Source of the DNA: Bacteroidota bacterium | GTDB lineage: Bacteria; Bacteroidota; Bacteroidia; JABDFU01 | Assembly (NCBI GenBank): GCA_016183775.1 | Contig: JACPDY010000056.1 | Span: 1 to 33,091 of the forward strand | DNA length: 33,091 nucleotides | Direction: 5' to 3' | Part shown: piece by piece, positions 1-7,608 of the stretch | Numbering within the stretch: position 1 is the first letter of the stretch | Layout of the letters: each line of letters opens with the position of its first letter | Translations under genes and position numbers: made by a program | Notes under the pieces: model-generated | Seen by the model: the letters and a program-made list of their open reading frames with translations, nothing else | The model's database searches: none | What the model was told of the DNA's origin: nothing

Positions 1-55
1 CACACTCTCTTTGATGTGTATTGTTTTTGCGAATGACATATTGTTATATTTATAG

Positions 56-108
56 TTTAGTCCAAAAATAATAAAAAAATCTATTCTGCAAATATTGGAC
101 TGAATTTT
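56..108 (+). terminator. Possible intrinsic terminator at left edge
   Basis: A 10-bp stem with one G-U pair forms between 56-65 (TTTAGTCCAA) and 95-104 (TTGGACTGAA), followed by a short T run at 105-108. The loop is long (29 nt) and AT-rich, so this is only a plausible terminator for a gene lying left of the window. Confidence 0.3.
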
Positions 109-200
109 ATTTATAATTGGTATTAGAAGTTTGGAACACAGAAGCCGAAACCTGCAATAACAATAAGGTAAACAAATAATTTTCCATTGCATATAAATTT

Positions 201-226
201 AAAGCCCGGTTGATAGCCGGGTTTTT
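201..226 (+). terminator. Intrinsic terminator-like hairpin
   Basis: CCCGG at 205-209 pairs with CCGGG at 217-221 across a 7-nt loop. A/T pairs extend the stem outward, and TTTTT follows at 222-226. It would end a transcript coming from the left. The rest of 1-346 shows no coding potential that I can support. Confidence 0.5.
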
Positions 227-346
227 ATTGGATATAATTGAAAATGCATTTTCCTGATCTTTCCGTGTGATCGAAATGGCCTCTCTGGTATTTTTTACAA
301 AATAATCTGACAGTATATTTAAAACATTTCCCGAAATTGCATCAAT

Positions 347-1918
347 ATGCCCGGAAAGAAAATAGCTCTGATTATCGGTGCCGGTCCGGCCGGTTTAACT
401 GTCGCGTATGAGCTATTGCAACGCACGGAGATAAAACCCATTATCATTGAATTGACAGATGGTGTAGGAGGTATATGCAAAACGGTCAATTACAAAGGAA
501 ACCGAATAGATATAGGCGGCCATCGTTTTTTTTCCAAGTCCGACAGGGTTATGAACTGGTGGCTGAATATTTTGCCGCTTGAAAAACTTAATGATGCGCA
601 CGCAACAATAGCCTATCATAATAAAAGCCGGGAAATATCGGCTACTATTTTCGCACCCGATCCGGAAAAAGAAGATAAAGTGATGCTGTTGCGCAAACGC
701 AGCTCCCGCATTTATTTTCTGCGAAAGTTTTTTGATTACCCGATTACTTTGTCGCCAAAAACTCTTGCCCAGCTTGGTTTAGTAAGAGTGCTTAAGATCG
801 GAGCCGGTTATTTAAAAAGTATTTTGTTTCCGATAAAGCCAGAAAAGAACCTCGAAGATTTTTTTATTAATCGTTTCGGAAAAGAGTTATACCTTACTTT
901 TTTCAGATCATATACCGAAAAGGTCTGGGGTCGTTCCTGTACTGATATCAGTGCTGAATGGGGACATCAGCGCATAAAGGGATTATCAGTATCCAGATCA
1001 ATTGGGCACTTTCTGAAAAGCATACTCTCCTCTGAAAGTGATATCCGCCAAAAAGAAACAGAGACCTCACTCATCCAGCAATTTTTGTATCCTAAATATG
1101 GTCCCGGACAATTGTGGGATGAAGCAGCGGCACAGGTGAAGAGTAGGGGAGGAGAACTTTTGCTGAATCATACGATCACTAAAATCTCAACATCTGGCAA
1201 CCGGGTTGCATCCGTTGTTATTAAAGATCTTTTGACCAATATAACTACTGAACTAAAAACAGATCATTTGTTCTCAACAATGCCAGTGAAAGAGCTGGTT
1301 AAAATGGTAAACCCTGCTGCTTCTCCTGAGATCAGCAGAGCTGCTGAGGGATTGCATTACCGCGACTTTATTACTGTGGGCTTGCTTGTAAAAAAATTAA
1401 ATACGGCCAACCCTTCATTAAAAGATAAACTGGCCGATAACTGGATATATATACAGGAGCCTGATGTTAAGTTGGGACGATTGCAGGTGTTCAATAACTG
1501 GAGTCCTTATATGGTTGCGGATAGGAACAGCTATTGGCTGGGCCTCGAATATTTTTGTAATGAAGGGGATCCGCTTTGGCAAATGGATGATAAAGAAATG
1601 TATGCATTCGCCATTGAGGAATTGTGTAAAATCGGGATCATTAAAAAGGAGGATGTGCAGGATGGAACTGTGATACGCATGCCAAAAGCATATCCGGCTT
1701 ATTTCGGCACCTATCCTGATTTTGATGTGATCCGTAAATTTACGGATGGGTTTGAAAATCTCTTCCTTATTGGGCGCAATGGCATGCACAAATACAACAA
1801 CCAGGATCACTCTATGCTTACCGCTATGGTGGCCGTTGATAATATAGTTGGTGACATCACATCAAAGGAAAATATCTGGGCGGTGAATACGGAAGAAGAT
1901 TATCATGAAGAGAAATAG
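347..1918 (+). CDS. FAD-dependent oxidoreductase (amine oxidase / UDP-galactopyranose mutase-like)
   Basis: The 523-residue protein opens with a Rossmann dinucleotide-binding motif, GAGPAGL at about residues 12-18. An FAD-contact segment (GGICKTV, then GGHRFF) follows near residues 40-62, and the C-terminal region has [16 protein letters not shown]. This layout matches NAD(P)/FAD-dependent oxidoreductases related to protoporphyrinogen oxidase and UDP-galactopyranose mutase. The family is often found beside glycosyltransferases, and here the next gene is a GT-C-like membrane protein that overlaps it by 14 nt. A role in modifying a sugar nucleotide or lipid-linked precursor of a surface glycan is inferred from that context; the substrate is unknown. 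The protein appears cytoplasmic, with no signal peptide. The length is normal for the family. Confidence 0.8.
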   Translation: MPGKKIALIIGAGPAGLTVAYELLQRTEIKPIIIELTDGVGGICKTVNYKGNRIDIGGHRFFSKSDRVMNWWLNILPLEKLNDAHATIAYHNKSREISATIFAPDPEKEDKVMLLRKRSSRIYFLRKFFDYPITLSPKTLAQLGLVRVLKIGAGYLKSILFPIKPEKNLEDFFINRFGKELYLTFFRSYTEKVWGRSCTDISAEWGHQRIKGLSVSRSIGHFLKSILSSESDIRQKETETSLIQQFLYPKYGPGQLWDEAAAQVKSRGGELLLNHTITKISTSGNRVASVVIKDLLTNITTELKTDHLFSTMPVKELVKMVNPAASPEISRAAEGLHYRDFITVGLLVKKLNTANPSLKDKLADNWIYIQEPDVKLGRLQVFNNWSPYMVADRNSYWLGLEYFCNEGDPLWQMDDKEMYAFAIEELCKIGIIKKEDVQDGTVIRMPKAYPAYFGTYPDFDVIRKFTDGFENLFLIGRNGMHKYNNQDHSMLTAMVAVDNIVGDITSKENIWAVNTEEDYHEEK

Positions 1919-3680
1919 CACCCAGCCGCTGGCACAAATGTTAAACCCACCGGATATAACACCAACTCAGTCATCAAATCAGCGCACAATGCAGCCGGGT
2001 TTGCTGACAACTTGGTATAAGTTTATAGAAACATTTACAAGGTATTGGTTTGTTTTTCTGCTCTACCTGGCAGTAGGTGTTGTGCTGATTCATTTCCTGC
2101 GATTTTATGTTGACGGTATCGATATGCTCAACTATATAACCGTTTCTGAAAAATATGTGAGCGGCAATTTTTACGATGCCATTAATGATTACTGGAGTCC
2201 GATGATCCCGTGGCTGCTCATCCCTTTTATTTCATTTGGTGTTGATCCATTCTTCGCTTTTCATATTCTGCAATTACTTATAGGGCTGTTTACAATAAAA
2301 GTTTGCATTGAATTGCTGGAGCCCACTCGAATTAATCAATGGATGAAACACGTACTTCGTTTTTCATTTATTCCTTTAATACTCAGTTATGGCCAGTTGT
2401 ATGGCAGTCCTGATCTGTTGTTCCTTACTGTGTTGCTGTATTATCTTAAAACACTTATCAGTGAAAATTATTCAGGTGATCATACTTATGGTTTAAAAGC
2501 CGGAACTCTGGGTGGATTTCTCTTTTTAACCAAGGCATTTGGCTTTCCCTTTTTTATTTTTCATTTTACCATTGTTAATGGTATCTATTGGTTCAAAAAT
2601 AGGAACGGTAACGGTAGAAAGATCATCGTAAGAAATTTTATCGGCGGGTTCTCGATGTTTATATTGATTGCTGGTATATGGGTCGCGTGCATGTCGTGGA
2701 AGAATGAGGCGTTTACAATAAGCGGAAGCGGTAAGTATAATTTTGCGCTTGTTGGTCCCGAATATTGTTTCAGGCCGGAGTGTTATTTGTGTCATCCCGC
2801 ACACGAGCAGGGCTTGTTTAACCCGGCCAATGCTACAGCGGTGAATAGTACAGAATCCCCTTCTCTTTTTCATATTCATACCTGGAGTCCGTTTGCATCC
2901 AACGATAATTTCAGGCATTGGCTCAAGGTTATTCGCACAAATATGGAAAGTGTTTATTATTTCGATTTCAGACGACAGATCGGGATTGTGTTGTTAATTA
3001 CATTTTTAATTTTTATAATTACCTCCGGCAAGTTCAGGGCGTTGCCTTTTCCGGCATTCATATTATTTGTATCCTGGATTTTGTACGATTTGGGATACAT
3101 TTTCGTGATCGTTAATCACCGGTATATATGGATGAACACCATAATTTTTATTCTGTTATTCGGTTTTCTGCTTGAAAGTTTATCGTTTAAAAATAAAAGG
3201 ATTTACATAGTGGGTACTGTATTGTTTTTTGGTTTCGTATTCTTCCTTGTAAAACGGCCGGTGAAAGAGGTGCTCCTGTTAAAGGACAGGGATTCCAGTA
3301 TAAAAAAGATGGCAGACTTGGTATTGCATCCTCTTAATACGATCAGGCATTCTGTCGCGCCGCACATTCATTTGTTCAAACTGATAAGTGCATTAAAGGA
3401 ACGGCAGGATATGATAGGCCGTATCGCTAATCAAAAGCGCGCATTGACAGAGGACTATAAAAACACAGCCATCATTTCATATTACCTCGGCAATAAACAT
3501 TATGGAGAACTTACGGACGCAATTATTCAGAGGGAAGGCTATACGCAATTGCGTGATTTTAATATTGACCTCTATTATTCCTGGAGAAATTTAACCAATG
3601 TGGACATGACGTTTATCAGGCCCCCGGTTTATACAGATACTATTTCCGGTTTGTATATTTACAGGGTTTCGACGAGGTAA
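1905..3680 (+). CDS. Polytopic membrane protein, GT-C / GT39-like glycosyltransferase candidate
   Basis: This 591-residue protein has about ten hydrophobic segments. The first transmembrane helix lies around residues 48-67 and is followed by an acidic loop (DGID) and a YWSPMIPW segment. This is the usual arrangement of GT-C enzymes that use polyprenyl-phosphate sugars, with a catalytic acidic residue in the first outer loop. The C-terminal third is a soluble, probably periplasmic domain. The ATG lies inside the last codons of the preceding oxidoreductase gene, so the two are probably translationally coupled. The assignment rests on topology and context rather than a diagnostic motif. It could instead be a GT87-like or otherwise uncharacterised membrane protein. 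Confidence 0.6.
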   Translation: MKRNSTQPLAQMLNPPDITPTQSSNQRTMQPGLLTTWYKFIETFTRYWFVFLLYLAVGVVLIHFLRFYVDGIDMLNYITVSEKYVSGNFYDAINDYWSPMIPWLLIPFISFGVDPFFAFHILQLLIGLFTIKVCIELLEPTRINQWMKHVLRFSFIPLILSYGQLYGSPDLLFLTVLLYYLKTLISENYSGDHTYGLKAGTLGGFLFLTKAFGFPFFIFHFTIVNGIYWFKNRNGNGRKIIVRNFIGGFSMFILIAGIWVACMSWKNEAFTISGSGKYNFALVGPEYCFRPECYLCHPAHEQGLFNPANATAVNSTESPSLFHIHTWSPFASNDNFRHWLKVIRTNMESVYYFDFRRQIGIVLLITFLIFIITSGKFRALPFPAFILFVSWILYDLGYIFVIVNHRYIWMNTIIFILLFGFLLESLSFKNKRIYIVGTVLFFGFVFFLVKRPVKEVLLLKDRDSSIKKMADLVLHPLNTIRHSVAPHIHLFKLISALKERQDMIGRIANQKRALTEDYKNTAIISYYLGNKHYGELTDAIIQREGYTQLRDFNIDLYYSWRNLTNVDMTFIRPPVYTDTISGLYIYRVSTR

Positions 3681-3686
3681 TGTTTC

Positions 3687-3749
3687 GGTGCGCTGCACCT
3701 TTTGAATTTGAACAGGTCGGTTTCTACAGATATTTTGGTGCGCTGCACC
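3687..3749 (-). repeat. Two REP-like hairpins, 50 bp apart
   Basis: GGTGC-GCT-GCACC hairpins (5-bp stem, 3-nt loop) lie at 3687-3699 and 3737-3749. They are in the opposite orientation to the GGTGC-AGA-GCACC copies at 4150 and 4730. The first also carries the flanking TTTC, the reverse complement of the GAAA that follows the plus-oriented copies. They belong to the hairpin family clustered around the RAYT gene at 4176. Confidence 0.7.
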
Positions 3750-3827
3750 TGTATTTTATATAAGAATATGATTTGGAATATTACGAGTGTTGCGAATCAA
3801 TAATATGAATATTTATACCGTAGAGCC

Positions 3828-4120
3828 ACGAAATGTTCGTTGGATCTGATTTTAAAAGATAGAATTTGGAATTTCCGTAATATGTGGATTAAGAACTGAG
3901 GGCATTAAAGCGTCAGAATGGCGAAATATTTGTTTGGATTAATTTTTTAAAAAATAGATTTTGAATTTGCATAGTTCGAGGATTGAGAAATAAAGACATT
4001 AAATCATGAGAGCGGCAAAATATTTGTTTGCAATTAATTTTTACAAGAGTGGATTTTGAATTTGCGCAGTACAAGAATTAAGAATAAAGACATTAAAGCG
4101 GCAGAGCCGCGAAATATTTG
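3828..4120 (+). repeat. Degenerate ~94-bp tandem repeat, three copies plus a partial fourth
   Basis: Units run 3828-3920, 3921-4014 and 4015-4108, with a partial fourth from 4109. Each begins with a version of GCGAAATATTTGTTTG and ends with a version of GACATTAAAGCGGCAGAGCC. The last junction contains a perfect hairpin GCGGC-AGA-GCCGC (4098-4110) followed by GAAATAT. That has the same 5-3-5 geometry and downstream GAAA as the GGTGC-AGA-GCACC hairpins. Earlier junctions are decayed. There is no open reading frame. Together with the hairpins this accounts for most of the gap 3681-4175. Confidence 0.7.
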
Positions 4121-4148
4121 TAGTAGGAAACAAACGTCTCATTAATGA

Positions 4149-4173
4149 AGGTGCAGAGCACCGAAACATAAAA
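4149..4173 (+). repeat. REP-like hairpin, left copy of a 25-bp direct repeat flanking the RAYT
   Basis: The hairpin GGTGC-AGA-GCACC at 4150-4162 is followed by GAAACATAAAA. The 25 bases 4149-4173 recur exactly at 4729-4753, so the RAYT coding region is bracketed by identical repeats. The repeat ends 2 nt before the RAYT ATG. Confidence 0.8.
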
Positions 4174-4175
4174 TA

Positions 4176-4655
4176 ATGGCAAACACATATACGCAACTAT
4201 ACATTCACATCATTTTTGCTGTTAAGAACCGAAGTACCCTGATTAAGAAGGTTTGGAAAGAGGACCTTGAAAAATACATTGCCGGAATTGTTCAAAACCA
4301 CAGACATAAATTATTGGCTATTGGGACAATGCCGGATCATATTCATATTTTTATCGGTTATAATGTGAATCAATTGATACCTGATCTTGTCGAAAATATA
4401 AAAACATCGAGTAATGATTGGATCAGGAAAAATGGATTGACAAAGTTTAAATTTGAATGGCAAAAGGGTTATGGTGCATTTTCACATTCTCGTTCCCAAT
4501 TAGATACGGTTGTCAGATATGTTTTGTCACAGGAACAGCATCATAAGAAGAATTCATTCCGGTCTGAGTATTTGGAACTGCTGCGTAAATATGAAATAGA
4601 ATTTAAAGAGGAGTATGTTTTTGAATTTATGAAGGGTGTAAATGGTTGGGAGTAA
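4176..4655 (+). CDS. REP-associated / IS200-like Y1 transposase (RAYT)
   Basis: The 159-residue Y1_Tnp-family HUH single-strand endonuclease has an HUH-type metal motif in MPDHIHIFI (H55, H57). The likely nucleophilic tyrosine is Y115 in the segment VVRYVLSQEQHH. Length and motif order fit intact IS200/IS605 TnpA and RAYT proteins. Such enzymes nick and rejoin at the foot of small hairpins. Here the gene sits among hairpins in both orientations and lies between exact 25-bp repeats. That favours a domesticated or REP-mobilising RAYT, or a short IS200-type unit. No TnpB partner is present. The frame is intact, so the protein is potentially active. Confidence 0.88.
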   Translation: MANTYTQLYIHIIFAVKNRSTLIKKVWKEDLEKYIAGIVQNHRHKLLAIGTMPDHIHIFIGYNVNQLIPDLVENIKTSSNDWIRKNGLTKFKFEWQKGYGAFSHSRSQLDTVVRYVLSQEQHHKKNSFRSEYLELLRKYEIEFKEEYVFEFMKGVNGWE

Positions 4656-4668
4656 TTTTGGATACTTC

Positions 4669-4753
4669 GGTGCGCCGTACCTTAATGTATTTTGTGAATA
4701 CCTGTAGAAAAGAGGTCTAAAATTAAAGAGGTGCAGAGCACCGAAACATAAAA
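4669..4753. repeat. Inverted pair of REP-like hairpins downstream of the RAYT
   Basis: A minus-oriented copy, GGTGC-GCC-GTACC (4669-4681, one G-T pair), faces a plus-oriented copy, GGTGC-AGA-GCACC (4730-4742). The latter lies inside the exact 25-bp repeat 4729-4753. A head-to-head pair of this kind resembles a REPIN/BIME unit. The right copy ends 12 nt before the kmo start codon, so it would lie in the kmo 5' leader if transcription starts upstream of it. Confidence 0.7.
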
Positions 4754-4765
4754 CAAACTAGGAAT

Positions 4766-6121
4766 ATGAACTCAAAAAGAACAACCATAATAGGAGCAGG
4801 ACTGGTAGGTTCATTACTATCGATCTATTTAGCCAAACGTGGCTATAAGGTTTCCGTTTTTGAACGCAGGCCCGACATGCGTAAAAATCGTATTTCGGCG
4901 GGGCGTTCGATCAATCTCGCTTTATCCGATCGTGGCTGGCGGGGGCTTGAAGGGGTTGGTATTTCCGATGAAATAAAAAAAGTGGCCATACCAATGAAGG
5001 GACGCATGATCCATGCTATTGATGGGAAAACAAATTTTCAGCCCTATGGAAAAGATGAACAAGCTATTTATTCTGTGTCGCGTGGTGGGTTGAATTGTGT
5101 TTTGATGGATCTGGCTGAAAGGAACGGAGTTGAAATTCATTTTAATGAAAGGTGTACAAGCATTGATCTCAAAGTGTCCGCTGCTCATTTTGAAAATGCG
5201 GAAACGAAAAAAGGTACTACCCAAAGCGACGGTAGAATATTCGGAACGGATGGCGCGTTTTCCGTGGCGCGTACTCAAATGCAATTGTCGACTGACAGGT
5301 TCAACTACCAACAGTTTTATCTTGAGCATGGGTATAAGGAGTTAACTATACCACCCACTGTTTCGGGCGATTTCGCGATGGAACAAAATGCGTTACACAT
5401 CTGGCCGCGCGGCAATTTTATGCTGATCGCTTTGCCAAATTTGGATAAGAGTTTTACCTGCACTTTGTTTTTTCCATTCGAGGGTGAATATTCTTTTGCA
5501 TCGCTGGATACGAAGGAAAAGATGCTAGCCTTTTTCAAAAGGACTTTTCCTGATGCGGTGGCTTTGATGCCCACACTTGAGCATGATTATTTTGCGAACC
5601 CTGCATCTTCGCTGGTTACGGTAAAATGTTTCCCCTGGAGTTATGGTGATAAGATGCTGCTGCTGGGTGATGCAGCCCATGCTATCGTCCCGTTTTATGG
5701 ACAGGGAATGAATTGTGGATTTGAGGATTGCGTTATTTTAAATGATCTGATGAGTAAGCATAAGGAAGATTGGCAAAGTATTTTCAAAAATTTCGAGGCG
5801 CAACGCAAGCCCGATGGTGATGCCATTGCCGATCTGGCCATTGCTAATTTTGTGGAAATGCGTGATAAAGTGGCGGACGCTAAATTTGTTCTTCAGAAAA
5901 AAATAGAAGCCCGTTTCGCGGGTAAATACCCCGATAAGTGGATCCCATTATATACAATGGTTACGTATAGTCCGCATATCCGTTATTCTACAGCGTTAAA
6001 AGAGGGCTACCGTCAGGAGGGAATCATGCAAAAGATCATGAGTATACCCGGAATTGAGAATAAGTGGGATAGTGAAGAAGTGGAAAGTATGATCTTAAAA
6101 CTTTGTGATAGTGTTAAATGA
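4766..6121 (+). CDS. kmo: Kynurenine 3-monooxygenase
   Basis: The 451-residue class A flavoprotein monooxygenase hydroxylates L-kynurenine to 3-hydroxykynurenine using NADPH and O2. Visible motifs are the N-terminal FAD site GAGLVGS (about residues 11-17), the KMO-typical RSINLALSDRGWRGLE, the TDGAFS segment near residue 160, and the second FAD motif GDAAHAIVPFYGQGMNCGFE starting at G301. KMO is distinguished from generic hydroxylases by the RSINLALS and YGQGMNCG segments together. The usual partners (kynureninase, tryptophan 2,3-dioxygenase, 3-hydroxyanthranilate dioxygenase) are not in this window. A small gene overlaps its stop codon. Its leader contains a RAYT-associated hairpin. Confidence 0.93.
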   Translation: MNSKRTTIIGAGLVGSLLSIYLAKRGYKVSVFERRPDMRKNRISAGRSINLALSDRGWRGLEGVGISDEIKKVAIPMKGRMIHAIDGKTNFQPYGKDEQAIYSVSRGGLNCVLMDLAERNGVEIHFNERCTSIDLKVSAAHFENAETKKGTTQSDGRIFGTDGAFSVARTQMQLSTDRFNYQQFYLEHGYKELTIPPTVSGDFAMEQNALHIWPRGNFMLIALPNLDKSFTCTLFFPFEGEYSFASLDTKEKMLAFFKRTFPDAVALMPTLEHDYFANPASSLVTVKCFPWSYGDKMLLLGDAAHAIVPFYGQGMNCGFEDCVILNDLMSKHKEDWQSIFKNFEAQRKPDGDAIADLAIANFVEMRDKVADAKFVLQKKIEARFAGKYPDKWIPLYTMVTYSPHIRYSTALKEGYRQEGIMQKIMSIPGIENKWDSEEVESMILKLCDSVK

Positions 6122-6438
6122 TCTACCAAAATAAACTGCTCGTTATCCGCATTCTTTTCGAAAGTACCCGGAAACAGCCGATCTATGGTGCGCTCAGGCC
6201 GCAGGCGTATATGCAGGAGACCGGTAATTATAGCAGCAACCTGCGTTTCAGTATTTTTAAAAAGGAAATAAAACAAGGACAGAAGGTTGTTTTTGAAACC
6301 ATACTTGAATCGCCCGTTGGATTTGGGGAGCATTTACGTGAAGGAGCTCTTCTTATTATAAAGGAAGGACTTGATACAATTGGTAAAGCTATTTTGCTGG
6401 AAGTGATCGGGTATTTTGATGAGGTGAATAAGAAATAA
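6118..6438 (+). CDS. Small protein resembling a stand-alone EF-Tu domain 3
   Basis: The ATG overlaps the kmo stop codon (ATGA), so the 106-residue product is probably translated from the same mRNA. The sequence has a centrally placed RPQAYM and then a GEHLREGALLIIKEG segment. These resemble the YRPQFYF and EEGLRFAIREGG segments of the C-terminal beta-barrel of EF-Tu. There is no GTPase domain, signal peptide or membrane segment. The resemblance is by eye and moderate. The function, and any relation to kynurenine metabolism, is unknown. Confidence 0.6.
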   Translation: MIYQNKLLVIRILFESTRKQPIYGALRPQAYMQETGNYSSNLRFSIFKKEIKQGQKVVFETILESPVGFGEHLREGALLIIKEGLDTIGKAILLEVIGYFDEVNKK

Positions 6439-6535
6439 GATTCTCTTACGCTCACGTGGACTTCGCTCAGTGTGCCATCGCACGTTTGTTAATAATAAGT
6501 GAGTTCGAATAAGTGTGGGATTAAATAATATTTAT

Positions 6536-6766
6536 CTACTCCACAAAAGTAAACCTTAAAACTTTTTTCCCTTCTACCTCAACATGTTCCCCGAACATTT
6601 TTTTGGGTCGCACCCACAGGTTTTCGCCTTCAGATTTATATAGTGCTTTATAAAGAATAAGTTCTTCAAGTGTTTCGCTGTGACGTACACTGCTGATTAC
6701 CTCATATAGGTTTCCTTTATAATGGCGGTATATTCCGGGTTTTATTACTTTGCTTTCTTTTTCCAT
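6536..6766 (-). CDS. DUF1653 family protein
   Basis: The 76-residue protein follows the DUF1653 pattern: KPGIYRHYKGNLYEV, then RHSETLEELILYKALY, then LWVRPKKMF, and a terminal KVLRFTFVE. These small soluble proteins are common in bacteria and have no established function. The length is normal. The gene is transcribed toward the convergent kmo operon. It lies 140 bp downstream of the MBL hydrolase gene on the same strand, with a large hairpin between them. Confidence 0.85.
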   Translation of the reverse strand: MEKESKVIKPGIYRHYKGNLYEVISSVRHSETLEELILYKALYKSEGENLWVRPKKMFGEHVEVEGKKVLRFTFVE

Positions 6767-6820
6767 TTTTGTTTTCTAAAAAACTAAAATTTCTGTATTG
6801 GGTTGGAAAATCTAACTAAT

Positions 6821-6901
6821 GGAACGCAGATTATTATGATCATTCTGATTTACGCTGATCAAATCTTAATTGATCATAACGATCATAATAATCTGTGTTC
6901 T
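6821..6901. repeat. Large nested intergenic hairpin
   Basis: The perfect 15-bp arms CAGATTATTATGATC (6827-6841) and 6881-6895 extend to about 21 bp (6821-6841 with 6881-6901) when two G-T pairs are allowed. Inside the loop is a second inverted repeat, TGATCAA (6856-6862) with TTGATCA (6870-6876). It ends 5 nt from the MBL gene's stop codon and could terminate or stabilise that transcript. The size and nesting suggest a dispersed palindromic repeat rather than a simple terminator. Confidence 0.7.
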
Positions 6902-6906
6902 GTTTT

Positions 6907-7548
6907 TTATTGTTGCAAAAACGGGTTGTTCATCCGCTCAAAACCGATTGTTGTTACCGGCCCATGCCCTGAGTGAACCGAAAAATCATCAGCCAATGGC
7001 ATCAGCTTGTTATTGATACTGTCTATAAGCGTTTGATGGTGTCCGCCTGGAAGGTCGGTACGGCCAATGCTTCCATAAAATAAAACATCACCCCCGATAA
7101 TAAATTTTTGTTTATGACTGACAAAACAAATGCTTCCGGGCGAGTGTCCCGGTGTAAATAATATATCCAACGCTGAACTGCCGAATTTCACTACATCGCC
7201 TTCTTCTAAAAATTTTTCAGGTTCCGGTGAAGCCTCGGCATTTAAACCATAAACTCTGGCAACAGTTTCAAGTGAATGTAAAGTCTGTAGGTCCTTTTTA
7301 TGAATTACCGGTAACAAACCAAATTTTTCAAAAACAAATTTATTCCCAACCACATGATCAATGTGTCCATGTGTGTTCAGCAAAAATTTTGGAATTAGTT
7401 TTTGCTTGCTGATAAAATCTGCCAGCATGTTTCGTTCCCGGTCATCATAACAACCCGGATCGATGATAACACATTCATTTGTTTCATCATACAACACATA
7501 GGTGTTCTCCTGGAAGGGCCCGAATGTAAATGCTTTAATGGTAATCAT
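6907..7548 (-). CDS. MBL-fold metallo-hydrolase (glyoxalase II-like)
   Basis: The 213-residue metallo-beta-lactamase-fold protein has a complete metal-binding set: THGHIDH (H60, H62, D64, H65), PGHSPGS (H135), GGD (D154) and GHGP (H195). Size and motif spacing match the YcbL-like branch of hydroxyacylglutathione hydrolase-related enzymes, which are shorter than true glyoxalase II. It is probably a cytosolic thioester hydrolase; the substrate cannot be told from sequence. The ATG is divergent from the TolB-like gene, with about 60 bp between them. Confidence 0.85.
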   Translation of the reverse strand: MITIKAFTFGPFQENTYVLYDETNECVIIDPGCYDDRERNMLADFISKQKLIPKFLLNTHGHIDHVVGNKFVFEKFGLLPVIHKKDLQTLHSLETVARVYGLNAEASPEPEKFLEEGDVVKFGSSALDILFTPGHSPGSICFVSHKQKFIIGGDVLFYGSIGRTDLPGGHHQTLIDSINNKLMPLADDFSVHSGHGPVTTIGFERMNNPFLQQ

Positions 7549-7608
7549 AACGCTATCAATAACTTATTGGGTGCTAAGTTACGCATTATGCCCTTTTATC
7601 TTATAAAG

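Noticed and set aside
1418-1810. 130-residue minus-strand open frame within the oxidoreductase gene
   Set aside because: It lies wholly inside a well-supported FAD oxidoreductase gene on the other strand and shows no family signature.
3828-4120. Regularly spaced repeats suggestive of a CRISPR array
   Set aside because: The whole ~94-bp units are similar to each other, including what would be spacers, and there are no cas genes. It is a degenerate tandem repeat.
6439-6535. Possible palindromic repeat around ACGCTCACGTGGACTTCGC
   Set aside because: The pairing is short and irregular and no second copy is visible in the window.
7402-7608. N-terminal extension of the TolB-like protein
   Set aside because: The extension is antisense to the well-supported MBL hydrolase gene and would put about 70 non-signal residues before the export signal.
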